Shown here: positions 1 to 11,340 of the stretch, in pieces
How positions within the stretch are numbered: position 1 is the first letter of the stretch
Layout: each line of letters opens with the position of its first letter
NCBI RefSeq assembly: GCF_048771995.1
Contig: NC_133036.1
Coordinates: 19,379,001 to 19,443,000, forward strand
Reading direction: 5' to 3'
Origin: Taeniopygia guttata
Lineage: Eukaryota; Chordata; Aves; Passeriformes; Estrildidae
DNA: 64,000 nt
Notes under the pieces: generated by a model
Database searches by the model: none
Seen by the model: only the letters and a program-made list of their open reading frames with translations
What the model was told of the DNA's origin: nothing
Position numbers and translations under genes: made by a program

Positions 1-124
1 GATAGCCATGATCAGCCAACCAACACTTACCTCCTCCCAGCAGAAAATAAATTGTGACATGTTTCTAGCAATATCCATAAAATAATACTGGGCAATGAGG
101 CTTGAGCTTTGACTTTTTCCTCAC

Positions 125-3100
125 CTGTGATTTTGATCTTCCAACATGTTTCTTCTGAAACAGAAACTGTCTGTTGAGATTGCTGACATCAATAGTATCC
201 AAATCAATCTATAAACACACAAGAGAGGCATTTCACTTTCACAGGAAAAAAAGGAACAAAAACCATTAACACAGTTTGAAGAAAAGACAGTTGGCTGAAA
301 TGCAGAAACTTTACAGACCCCTTCTCAGATCTTTCAGGTGTCACATCAGACCTACAGCAACTGAAGAGGCACAAGTGGTCACCTAATTTTCTTCAGGAAT
401 CCACACGTTATCAGTGATTGCTGACGGGACCATGACAAAAGTGCAGGGCTACATGAGAACAAACTTTCTGCAGAGAGCCCCTGCTGAAAATGCACCCCCA
501 CAGCAGTGAGCAGAAAGTCAATACCAACGCTCTTGCTGGCACAGGATGAAGATTTTAGCAGCAATTCCTGAGGAGCACAACACAAGCTCAGGTGGGAAAA
601 TGCAGAAATCCATTGAGGCAGGTCCAGCCAGCCTCTCCCTGCACTGCCCACCCTGAGCCCTGGCTCCTGCTTTCCCCAGGCCCAGGAAAGGCTGCTCCAA
701 ACCAACTGGTCCTTCCACTTTACAGAGCACAGCTTTAAGCACCTGAATCAGTAAATCAGGAGCTGCACAGCTATCTTACACACACACTCCAGGGCAAAAG
801 CTTTTACTGCCTTTTACTGCCCAGGACTAACTGCCTAAGTGCACATTAACAAATTATGAAGTCTGCTGATAAAAATAGAAATCAAATCATACAATCAAAA
901 TGTTTAAAAACATACAGCACAGAGCACAAAGGATGCCATGACTGCAATTCCCCCAACAGCTGTTTCTATTTATTATTATATACACAGGAACAGCCTAAAT
1001 TCCAGCATCTTTAGCCCCCACAAGAATTAAGAAGATTTAACTAGAACTTTGACATTTATTCCTAACTTTTTTATCACTACTTTTTGTGCAATTTCTTTCT
1101 TTCTTTGATCAACAACTCTTCTCAGCTTCCCCTGTCTTTAACATTTCAAGGAGGAGAGTGAGAGTTTTTCTGAGCTATTTCAGAGATATATGAGATATTT
1201 CTCCCAAAATCCCACAGGTAATTCTGACATACTCAGCACAGTAACACCTTCAGCTACCCAGAGAGCACTCTCAGACTGCCTGTGCAGTGAGAAGTTTAAA
1301 TGTGATGTACTCAGGGGGTTGGCATACGCTTCTGACTTTATTAATCAAACCTGAATTATGAAAAAAGCATGGTACACACTCAGTGAACATCCTCTGCATG
1401 AGAGATCCAAACCCCAGGATTTAATCTGCCTCTTTTCTGAAGGGAATATTTTCAATTGAAGGACTAAGTTTTAACATACTAAAACTGCAATAGCTACAGA
1501 GTTTTATTTAAACAGTTAATAAAAACACCTGTGGATATGGAGCAAGCAAAAGATACAACATTTTGAAAATATATTATAGAGCTGTTAAATATTCCTGCCA
1601 CTGTATCACAGTAACTACACATGGCCTTGTCTCTTTTAATAAGAATAGCATTTGCATAATTCACATTTCTACATCTGTTCCTTCCTCAAAAGACACACAG
1701 AAAGCTTGCTCAGTCCAAAGCCAGAAAGCCCAAGAACTTCAAGGGAAAACAATAAAGTGCAAAACTCTGTTAAAACCTTCACTACCTAAAAAGCTTTGAA
1801 TATTTCAATTGGAGAGGAAGACAAGCAACATCAGCTCCTGCTGAGAACAAGAACTACAGCATTAAAGGGAGCAAAGAGAGTTCTCCAGAGAGAAAACCTG
1901 AGACCACTAGACCTCAACAGAAGCTTCAATCTACCTAAGAATGATGGGAATTTAACAGCTCACTTATAAGACAACTACACTGTTCCCATTTTGGTAACCT
2001 GGAAGAAAAGGCATCATAACTTAACAACATTTACTCATGCTCTTAATTCAGACTTGGATCCTGAAAAAACATAATTTTGTTCTTCATTCATCGGGCAAGG
2101 GTATGCCTTTCAACACTATACTTAAGTCATATTAGTTAGCTGTCTGGTATTCAAAACTACTGATTTTATTTTAGTATTAATATTATTTTTTTAAAATCAC
2201 AACTTATTTATAAAAAGTATTGTCAGACGTTCAAGTTTGTTAATATTTAATAACCCAGGAAAACTCAACAATATCACAAATGTTGACAAAATCAATTTAT
2301 TCTGTTAATAGCAAATTCCCTCTTTGTGTAACAAGTCTTTTTTACCTTGTCTTGTACCACCTGTTCCCTATGTTATCAAAACATTATGTCTTGCATAAAA
2401 CACTGTCATATGAAGACAGACCCAACACGTATTTAAATCAATGGAGTTCCCCCAAGTCAGCCTGGAAAGGCAATACCAACCCCAAACTATAACAAGGGAA
2501 ACAATAAGCACCCCCCGATGAGATTTATCCCTAATGACTAACCTGAAAATGAGGAGCTTTAACTCTGCTATAAGGGACTGCAGGAGTACATAACTGACAC
2601 AGCAGAACAGGGGGGGAAAAGAGAGGAACAGTGCAGAAAATGCTTCCACTCCTCTGCAGTTATTTATTTCCCTGCTGAAATGTTCAACTGGATAGCTCTC
2701 AAACCAAAAGGAAAAATTGGAATTAAACATATTCTACAAGTTTAAAAAGCATTCCAATAGGAAAGCCCAAGCTGTAAGAATAACAGTAACTGTTTTGTTC
2801 TAGAAGCTGATACGGTTTTAGATACAAGCTGCTCTGCTCAACAAGTCTGGCTGCAAACCCCAACTCCTCACAACCTGTCACTCAAAACTCTCCGATGTGA
2901 CTCCTGAGCACGCCAGTAAAAAGGTACTGAAGGAAACAGATCTATGCTCTAGCTGGGTTTAAAACCATATGCTCTTTTTAAACAATAAGAAGCCAATAAA
3001 GGTCTGGACAGAAGGCAATCATAGTTCCGCCAACAGTATTTTTCTCGATCTCTTTCTCATTACTACCCTCTCACATCTGCCGTTCCCGTACGCATTCACA

Positions 3101-3752
3101 GATTAATATCTGGAAGCAAAAGTGAAAGCAGGAGCGCGCGGGAAGCGGCAGCACTGAGGGGTTTCCAGCCCGGGATCGGAAAGCCCAGTTCACCTCTCCG
3201 GGGGCTTCTCATGCAATTCAGCACCGGCAAAGGAGGCACTCGGCAAAACCAAAGACTTTGAAGCCATCGCCGGGCAGCGAGCACGGCCCAGCGCGGCCTG
3301 CGGGGCGGCTCCAGCGGCGGGCTGGCGGCGATGGACGGCGGTGCCGGGCAGGCCTGACCCGGCGGGGGAGGAGCTCCGCGCCCGGCGGGAGCCGCGGCTG
3401 AGGGGCGGCGATGGCGCGCAGGCCGCGGCCCCTTTGTGGCGCCCCGGTCCCGCGGTCCCGCGGCGGCTGTGGCGGGCCGGGGCGCTGTGGAACCGCGCAC
3501 CCACCGCGGCGGCGGACAGGCCCCGCCGGCCCCGCCGCGCTGCACCCGCGGCCCCGCGCTCGGCCTCCCCCCGCCCGCCCCGGCCCGCTTCCCGCCATCG
3601 ACCCGCACCACGTAAATGCTGCTGAAGCCGGTGAGCACCAGGTTCTTGAGCAGCTCGCAGCCGATGCCGCCGGCCCCCACCACCAGGACCCGCGCCTGGG
3701 ACACGGCCTGGGCCAGCTCGGGGCGCAGCGGCCCCGACAGCGCCGCCGCCAT
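125..3752 (-). CDS. UBA2: UBA2 (SUMO-activating enzyme subunit 2), first two coding exons; gene continues past the left edge
   Basis: UBA2 pairs with SAE1 to form the nuclear SUMO E1 enzyme, which adenylates SUMO and passes it to UBC9. Exon 1 (3609-3752, 48 codons) starts with an ATG at 3752 and holds the nucleotide-binding GAGGIG at residues 26-31, followed by [12 protein letters not shown]. Exon 2 (125-208, 28 codons) reads [18 protein letters not shown] and continues to [10 protein letters not shown], the start of the adenylation domain. Both match human UBA2 almost residue for residue. Exon 1 ends at a GTGCGG donor. Exon 2 lies between a TTTATAG acceptor and a GTGAGG donor, both in phase 0. 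Intron 1 (209-3608, 3.4 kb) shows no recognisable gene or large repeat. The catalytic-cysteine domain, ubiquitin-fold domain and C-terminal tail lie outside the window. PDCD2L lies upstream on the same strand, as in human 19q13. Confidence 0.97.
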
Positions 3753-3940
3753 GACGGACACGGCGGCGGCTCCGCGCGCCTCCTCACGGGCCCGCCGGGG
3801 CCGCGCGCCGCCCGCGCGCGCAGCGCCCCCTGCCGCCCCGGAGGGCCGCGCGCCGCCCGCAGCGCGGAGAGCCGCAGGTTCGAGCCCCGCTGCCGCCGCA
3901 GAGCCCCCGCACTCCGGTGCCACAGGAGAGTCTTAGTGGG
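3100..3940 (-). promoter_or_regulatory. UBA2 CpG-island promoter and 5' end
   Basis: GC- and CpG-rich block covering UBA2 exon 1, the start of intron 1 and about 190 bp upstream of the ATG. It ends sharply at AT-rich sequence near 3945. No TATA box is evident, as expected for a housekeeping gene. Several long open frames on both strands here come from base composition alone. Confidence 0.75.
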
Positions 3941-3952
3941 TGTGGTAATTTT

Positions 3953-5126
3953 TAACACATTTATAGTTCAAATATACATATTTAATATATTTATATGTTT
4001 AAGATTGTTTTATATATTATATTATTATAAAGAGAGCTCAAGTAGGATTTGGACAATGCTCCTAAGCACACATTGGGATTCCTAGGGCATCCTGAGCAGG
4101 GCCAAGACTCCAAGATAGGTCCCCTCCAACTCAGCATATTCTATTATATTTTTAATATATTTATTTATAATGTATTTTTATTTTTTATATTTATTTTTAT
4201 GAATTTACCTAAGTGAACAAACTTGCCTCCAGAAGTTGACATAAGCTACAATTTTTCCTCAAAAACACAGTTTTGCCAGCATTCCATCACTCGTGTGTCA
4301 TTTCCTCTCCTGCCCATCTCCCTTATTTTAAATCCACACTTTTAATGCATTAATTTATGTTGCAGCATTAAACCTGTACAGAATGCTCTAAGGCAACTCA
4401 AATTACTTTTCAATCAGGGAAGATGCTGCAGTTCAGCCTAAACCAACAGGGAAGGCACAGGAGAATGCAAATAGTTTTAACTAATGCTGCACAATCCCCC
4501 TGCACCAAGGCAGGTGCTGAGCCCACCCCAGTTCTGTACCTGTGAGAACACAAGGGTAAACTCACCCCTGCACCTTCTCCCCACACAAACCCAGGGCACT
4601 GCCACAGCTCATTCTACCACACAAATGGAACCTTTCCTTCACTGGAAAAACACAGAAAAGCTTCATGTTGGAAGGCTGAAGGGACAGCAAGGCCCTTCAG
4701 CCACTCCCTTCCTGATTTCCAATCTGTGGACAAATCAAGCCAGAATTACTTCTTTGAATCAGGCTGGCATTTAGTTCTCCACTGTTAAGAGTTTCTAGAA
4801 ACTGGATCCTATGTTGGATGGCTGATGGATACTAATAGTATACAGGAAAGGTTTTCTCCTTTATTTCTTTCCCAAATGCCAAGAGTAATTACAGCTGTGA
4901 AACAATCTCTACACTTCAATTTCCATGTGTAACTGAAGTATGCAAATTTTGCCACCACATTTTAGAGGCATGCTAATATCTTTCTATCAGTTATTCTTGG
5001 AAATAAGCACAATTACATCAAATTTAATTTTTTACCACATCTGAGGAAAACTGTGTTATGTAATTATACACTTGTAGTAAAAGAAACCAAAACACCCCAG
5101 ACTTTTATCTATTCAGACAAATACAA
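3953..5126. other. Intergenic UBA2-PDCD2L spacer
   Basis: AT-rich spacer between the UBA2 5' end and the PDCD2L 3' end. Apart from a short CR1 tail near 4075-4146 I see no gene, RNA or long repeat. PDCD2L 3' UTR may extend into the right-hand part. Confidence 0.6.
4075..4146 (+). mobile_element. CR1 LINE 3'-end fragment (old, short)
   Basis: The stretch reading CCTGAGCAGGGCCAAGACTC, then AGATAGGTCCCCTCCAACTC and ATTCTAT, resembles the last ~70 bp of avian CR1 elements (GGTCCCTTCCAACCC followed by ATTCTATG). It is diverged and 5'-truncated, as is normal for CR1. Only the tail is recognisable. Confidence 0.5.
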
Positions 5127-5132
5127 TTTATT
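5127..5132 (-). terminator. PDCD2L poly(A) signal overlapping the stop codon
   Basis: On the minus strand the last codons read TTATTTAAATAAATTG, so an AATAAA hexamer overlaps the TAA stop (5128-5130). If used, the 3' UTR would be only some 15-30 nt. Other hexamers occur further downstream (for example the minus-strand AATAAA near 4860), so the used site is not settled. Confidence 0.4.
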
Positions 5133-8100
5133 TAAATAATCTCTGATCAGGGTCTTCTTGTACAAAAATAAATTCTTCAAGAGGAGTTTGATGATTTGTC
5201 GGCCAACAGCTTCTCTCACATGTGTAAACTATAGCAGTTCCAAATTCCACTGACAGATCTAAAAACAAAGCAACACAGGTACATAAGGGTATGAAAAGTG
5301 ACAGAATCATGGGCTAGTGCTTACCACTAGACTTCAGTCTTTGCACAAATTAATTCAGTCTCCTCTGTAAACAGCATTTTCTAACGTTAAACATTTTAAA
5401 GGCAGCCAAATCAGAATTTTCAAAGGGATTTTTAAGTGTCTGCAATCTCATCTCACAGCATTTATTATCTTTCAAGGCCTCCTTTAAGAGGCAATAAAGA
5501 AAAATACTCCCATGGCCATGGAATTATCCCTACTGCAGTAATCAAAGTTCACTAGTAAACAACTCAAAGCTGTAAACCGAGAGTCTCCATGAAGAAGAGT
5601 TCTCTCTTTGGTCACTGAAATCTGTAATGGAGACAGCAGATTCTTTGAACTGCGGTTAAGCACGTGTTGGTAGCTGAAAACAACTCAAATTGCAGTTCAC
5701 TGCATTTTCCCAAAAAGGAGACTGTTAGAAATATTGATTGAACCAAGCCAAGCACCTGAGTCACTCTGGAGCATGCTGACCAGCGTGGGCATCAGCTGGA
5801 ACTCAAACACTCTGCTGCTTCCACAGGTACTGCAGGCTGGAATAGCCTGGTCCAGGTTGGCTGGAGGACACGTGATGAATAAAGGCTGGCCACCCCAAGA
5901 GTATCTGAGAGAAGACATGAAGGAAAAAATAATCATTTTTTAAATATCTAAATTTGATAGTAAATCTTACGTGTCGGCAACAGTGTTCAAGAGTTGCTGA
6001 AACCTCTGAACCCGCTTCAAGTAAAAAACATGGTTGTGAGTCAGAAGCTTCAAAGGAGTCATGAACCAAAAAATAAAGACAGGGAGGGGGAAATACTTGG
6101 TAGGTTAACACTTGGAAAATCCTAAGGAAAGAGCTGGATTTAGAGGAGACAAATGCTTTGAATGGACACCTCCAAAATATGCTGTACCAGAATAATTTCA
6201 TTAAGTAAACTACACTTTCCTGGAAAATGGAATCCTGAACAGTGGCAATTGAAGATAAAATTCAACAAGATTTAGCACCAAATTGGTCTCAAAATCACTG
6301 TAGCCATGGATCCGAAGTGATGGTTAATTTGTAAGAGCTATCAGAGCTTCACAGCTAGCAGGAAACAAAGACCAAGGATGGTTTCCACTGAATGCCAACC
6401 AGGAGATTCTGTGCTCTGCAGGTAAGGGAAATGGGAGTCTAAGAGCACACAGAGAGTCCCCAGGGAGGGCAAAGGGAGGCCAGGGAGGACAGCCCAGGGA
6501 GCACCAAAGCTGATGTTTCAGAGGAGCAGCAAATTCAAAGAGCACAATACTGCAAAAGTTGTGGCAGCACATTTCTCTCACTCTCAGGATTTTTCATAGA
6601 GGTGCACAGAGAGAAAACAATTTCTATTTCTGCTCCTTGTTTTTCCTATGTGGAATGTGTTTGGAGAATTGTTTACCTGGAGTGAGTGCTTGATTGGATT
6701 CAGGTGAGGACTGTTTGAGCCTGATGGCCAATCCAACCCACCTGGGGCTGGACTCTCAGAGAGTCAGGAGTTGTGTTAGAGTCAGAGAAAGTAGTATGTA
6801 GTTTTAGTATCCTCCTTTTATATAGCATATTAATGTATTTTGGCATAGTTATAATAAAGAAATCATTCAGCCTTCTGAATTGAGTCAGACATTGTAATTT
6901 CTTCCCATTGGGTTCACCTGCATTTACAATACAAAGTGACAGAACCAGTGAAAAGCTGTCTGAAAATGCTACTTGCACTCTGCATTAGAAAATCTCCTGT
7001 ATAATCTTTGACAATTAATTAAAGTTTCTCAAGTTTCTTTTCTGTCTAAGCAGCCACTCAGACTTTTAACTCCTCATTAAAAAGGGCTCAGTTAGTTCCA
7101 CCTAGTACCTGAAAGTTGGTGAACAAAAGCTCTGTCACTACACTGAGACAGCCTCACCACACAGGCAGCACTGGACTCCCTGGAACAGTTGGTGTGATCC
7201 ATGAAAACCTGTATTTCTGGGTAATATGAATGACTTATGATCTACTCTTCACTATACTCCCATCCAGAATTAACTCCTCTCTCAGGAAGAGCAGCTACTC
7301 TGAGGTTACACTTGCTTCTGCTCTAGGAAAAACAGCCTGAAGACTGCTGGGTGTTGAGGGGAGTCCATAATGAGCGGCAGCCCTGGGGCTTTAAAACAAG
7401 AAATTCCTTGCAGGACAGACATTAGAAATTCCAAAGAGATCACAAAATTTCAGGGGAGCAGACAGCCTTGGAAATGTATCACAACAGCACACCACTGTGT
7501 TACACTTCTACCTCAACACTGTCTCTTGGAAACCTCTGCCTGGATTTCAGTGAGGCTTCAAAGACGTATTTCCAATTAAAGAATTTGTTTTGATGTACCA
7601 ACCACCCATGCCAATGATTTGTATCTCCCTGTTAAAACCAGATGCTCAGCATACCTTAGAATCTGTTCAGGACATACAGATATTCTTTTCAGGAATTTAT
7701 GGAATGTGTGGTCCCAGTTTTTCACTTCACTCTTCTCATATTTTTCATTACCATCTTCACCCTCATAACTGTATGAAAACAAGAAGCAAACTGTCCAGTA
7801 AGGTTTTAAACATGGCATAAATGTTTTAAATAAGAAATGGTTATTGTAAACTCAAACTATACTAAATACACTGGAAAAAGATATACAAGTTAAGAGAAAA
7901 TTCCAGTTAGAGATTGCAAGTGAACATTTTGCTTCTAGTTCTTTGGTTTCTGGTGACTTACAATTACTAACAGAGCTTTCAACTATCACATGGGACTCAA
8001 ATCCACCAAATGCCTGCTGCATTCCATCAAAACCCATAATAACTTCTCTAACTTTTTTGTGCTTTTATAATTATGATGTTGTCTTTTTCAATTTTGAATT

Positions 8101-10983
8101 GAGCATAAAGTTCTACAATTTTCTAAAGGTCAACCAAAATCAACACTGCAGAGAAGTCTTCTATGCAAATTCTGCAGCTGACAGCAGCTTTAGCTAGAAA
8201 CAAATTCAATGCTGTCCACAATCCAGGCACAAGTGGCTGAAAGTCCTCACTGTGACCACCTAAGTTAAGTAAAAATACTTATACTAAGAAAATATTTTCA
8301 GTAACCACACTCAATGACTGTTTTTCAGGCAACCTTTACTAAACCTTCAGGTGTCTTACCCTCAGCCAGCTCTCTAGCCAAAATCCCTAAAAAAAAATTA
8401 AACTCCTAAAAATGCAACTGAAGTATAAGAAAGCTTTAGCCCTGTAAAGAAAAAAGGGCAAAATGCCATGACATAAAGTCATGCCATTTGACACAGATCT
8501 TGTTTCAGAGATTAACCATCCATTGCACCACCTGGAGCCCATGAACACTGCTCAGTCCCTCAGAAACAGCTGAGCTAAAACCATCTCTGAGTAACTCCAC
8601 ATTTGGCAGCTCTGGGTGCACTGTCCTGTCCTTCCTGCACAGCACCCCAACAGTTCCTAAAGGAGCTTCCAGACAACATTATTCAGGTTTAGTGAGAGTC
8701 CCATTTAGATTCTCAGTCAGCACACAGGAAACCACACAATTCCTTCAGTTTCACCATGAAATCCAGACCTGTTCTCACCTTTCTGACATCATCTGCTCCA
8801 AATCAACACCCTCTCTCTGCTGATACTCCCTCAGTAGCTTATCTGCATGATCTGTGTCAAGGAAACCCATGTAGTCTTCCTCATCCACAACATTCATGTA
8901 GAAGGGCTGGAACACAGGAGCTGAACCAGCCACTGCCACCACCATGTCCTCACTGGCTGCAGGATGGGTGTCCTGGGCACCTGGGCCATCCATGTCCTCA
9001 CTGGCTGCAGGATGGGTGTCCTGGGCACCTGGGCCATCCATGTCCTCACTGGCTGCAGGATGGGTGTCCTGGGCACCTGGGCCATCCATGTCCTCACTGG
9101 CTGCAGGATGGGTGTCCTGGGCACCTGGGCCATCCATGTCCTCTCTGGCTGCAGGATGGGTGTCCTGGGCACCTGGGCCATCCATGTCCTCTCTGGCTGC
9201 AGGATGGGTGTCCTGGGCACCTGGGCCATGGGCAGGCTCTGACAGGTGGAGCTGCTGGAGCTGGCATGCACACTCCACCTCGCTGCTCACGGCTTCCTTC
9301 AGGCCAAGCAGCTCAAGGGAAGCACATGCAGGAGCCTGTGCTCCATCACATGCTCCCCAGTCATCTGCATCTTCACACCAATCCTTTGCAGCTAAGTTTG
9401 ATTCTTGTTTCTGAGAATCAAAAAAAAAAAAAAAAAAAAACAAAACAGGGAGAAAACATTGCCAAGGTCTGCCACCCTGACACACTTCAAATTCAGCTTC
9501 TCACAGATGGGAGAACTCAGACCTTAACCTAAAGCTCAGTGTTACTGCACCTACTCTCCTGACCATGGTAGTTCCCAACACACCCACGTTTACTTCCCAC
9601 ACCAGCAGTTATGGTAAAAACACCTCACACTGGAGAATCTGAGCAAAAATTCATCGTCCCTTTGAGAGGCCCTTGTGCCTCCAGCTGCCATGGCCTGGCC
9701 GTGGCACAGCCCCTGCCAGCTGCGGGGGCAGCTCCAGCTGAAGCAGCTTACTGCACCCAATGTGAATTCTGCACCAAAAGGACAGAGCACACAAGGAAAT
9801 AAAAATAACACCACCATCATTTTACCAGGCCAAGATTCCACATTACAAATGCACCAACTGAATAAACTCTCCCTGCCCGTCTCCACTTGTTTGGTGCCAC
9901 CCTACTCTACTATCCTGCTTTAGCCAATAGGTCGTTTTTTCTCACAAGTATATTAATAATTATTGAGTCACATTAATTCGAAAGCTCGTGTTAAATTTAA
10001 AGAGATTAATCAAAAACAGAAGACAAAGAAAACAGGTTAAAGATCCAAACCTAAACAGTATAGCCCAATCCACATGAAGTTGAAAAATAAAGTTTAGTCA
10101 GCTGAACTAACTAAAATATTAAGTATCAGTTTTGGCCATACAGCTGGACTGCAATATCCCCTTTAAAACCAGCCTGGCATAGATCACAAACAGCAGCTTA
10201 AATACTATTTAACTGTCTTATAGTATACAGCGTAGTGCAGTGACAAAAACTCTGTGCTCACGACTTCTCCACACAACCACAGAACGTGACTGGAAACCAT
10301 CACAGAGCGCAGCTTCTGGAGGAAGGTCACGGCTATTTAAACAAGCAGATGCAGGGTGTGCAACTCATCTCATCCTGCTCAGCTGCGGCTCCGGGGCAGA
10401 GCGTCCCTCCCGCATTCCCGGCCCAGCCCGGGCAGAGAGCGGAGCTGTACCTGTTGCACGCCGAGAGCTCGGGTTTGTTTATCCTGGGCCTGCGAGTAGT
10501 GGGAGCGCAGCACCTTCCAGCTTCCATGCGCGGGGCAAAGAGAAACACAGCGTGAGGGGACGAGTGGCCAGCAGCAGGAACAACAACAGCAACAACAGTA
10601 ACAACAACTCGGCGCTCACCTGCGGGCGGCTCCCCAGCAGCGCGGCGCGGCGCAGGCGAACACGTGGAGGGCGCGGTGCGCGGGGCCGCGCTCCAGCGGG
10701 CAGTACACCTGCACCAGCAGCAGCAGCGCCCGCCCGCACCGCGCGCACCGCGCCGGGCCCGCCCGCACGGCCGGCGCCCAGTCCTGCAACACCGACAGCC
10801 CCGCTCAGGCCCGGCCGGGGCCGCCCCGCGCCCCTGCCGGGCCCACCCAGCCCCGGCCCGCCCCGGCCCTACCGCGGTGCCGCCCAGCTTGTTGGTGGCC
10901 CACGCCGGGAGCGGCCCGGCCGGGCCCGGCCCCGCCATGGCGGCGTCGCGCAGCCCGAGCAGCACGGGCGGCCCGCCCGCCAT
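5128..10983 (-). CDS. PDCD2L: PDCD2L (programmed cell death 2-like), complete, 7 exons, 456 aa with a coding minisatellite
   Basis: PDCD2-family protein; human PDCD2L is a shuttling partner of ribosomal protein uS5 in 40S subunit biogenesis. Exons: 10873-10983, 10620-10783, 10451-10520, 8779-9410, 7655-7768, 5756-5904, 5128-5258. All have GT-AG borders and the summed frame is open (1371 nt). Exon 1 encodes MAGGPPVLLGLRD and NKLGG. Exon 2 holds the N-terminal cysteine cluster (CARCGRALLLLVQVYCPL). Exon 3 is SWKVLRSHYSQ. Exon 4 contains AAKDWCEDADDWG, then six 16-aa repeats (about residues 177-272), then DEEDYMGF and REYQQREGVD. Exons 5-7 carry FLKRISVCPEQILRYSW, CSTCGSSRVFEFQLMP and SVEFGTAIVYTCERSCW, and end in RLFK. 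The human protein is 358 aa; the repeat array accounts for nearly all the excess. An in-frame ATG 7 codons upstream of the chosen start exists, but the chosen start matches the family N-terminus. The exon 4 acceptor is preceded by a T20 tract (9421-9440). Confidence 0.97.
6649..6933 (+). mobile_element. Solo LTR or LTR fragment of an endogenous retrovirus, songbird type, in PDCD2L intron 5
   Basis: Begins TGTGGAATGTGTTTGG and ends near TTTACAATACA. It carries a TATATAG box near 6820 and an AATAAAG poly(A) signal near 6853 in the order expected for U3-R-U5 on the plus strand. The internal stretch GATTGGATTCAGGTGAGG is familiar to me from passerine LTRs. No internal retroviral region flanks it. 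The ends are approximate and I see no clear target-site duplication. It is antisense to PDCD2L. Confidence 0.55.
8944..9231 (-). repeat. 48-bp coding minisatellite, 6 units, in PDCD2L exon 4
   Basis: Six head-to-tail 48-bp units, almost identical, each encoding GPGAQDTHPAA(S/R)EDMD on the minus strand. Because 48 is divisible by 3, the frame is kept for any unit number. The units differ mainly at a Ser/Arg codon. The duplicated exon at 27178-27321 has three units, so the array has changed size since the duplication. The residues are acidic and Pro/Gly/Ala-rich and likely form a disordered linker between the two halves of the PDCD2 fold. Confidence 0.95.
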
Positions 10984-11340
10984 GGCGCCGCCGCGCGCGT
11001 GCACGCACCAGCCGCCGCGCGCGCCCGCGGGCCGGGCGTTCCCCTCACGGCAGCGCCGGCCCCGAACCGGCCCGAACCGGCCCCAACCGGCCCCGACCCG
11101 CCCCGACCCGGCCCCGAACCGGCCCCGAACCGGCCCCGACCCGCCCCGAACCGGCCCCGACCCGCCCCGAACCGGCCCCGACCCGCCCCGAACCGGCCCG
11201 AACCGGCCCCGAACCGCCCCGAACCGCCCCGAACCGGCCCGAAGCGGCCCCGAACCGCCCCGAACCGGCCCCGAACCGGCCCTTCCCTGCCGGGACCCGG
11301 CACTGATTCACCCACACCTCCGCGCTGAAATCACCGCGCG
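10380..11340 (-). promoter_or_regulatory. PDCD2L CpG-island promoter region
   Basis: Strongly CpG-rich block spanning exons 1-3 of PDCD2L and about 350 bp upstream of the ATG. It includes a GC-only minisatellite at 11045-11285. No TATA box is seen. The short intron 2 contains a CAA-rich tract near 10580-10610. Confidence 0.7.
11045..11285. repeat. GC-rich minisatellite immediately upstream of PDCD2L
   Basis: About 240 bp of short degenerate units of the types CCCCGAACCGG and CCCCGACCCG, starting about 60 bp upstream of the PDCD2L ATG. It gives apparent open frames of Pro/Asn/Arg repeats that are not genes. It is absent from duplication copy 2, where this interval is deleted. Confidence 0.85.

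Noticed and set aside
1-60. Possible extra UBA2 exon ending at a GTAAGTG donor (minus strand, about 32-60)
   Set aside because: The peptide it would give ([14 protein letters not shown]) does not match UBA2 after the GRSKSQ segment; treated as intron with a chance donor.
8756-9532. Plus-strand open frames of 258 and 156 aa across PDCD2L exon 4
   Set aside because: Shadows of the 48-bp coding repeat on the opposite strand; the minus-strand frame matches PDCD2L.
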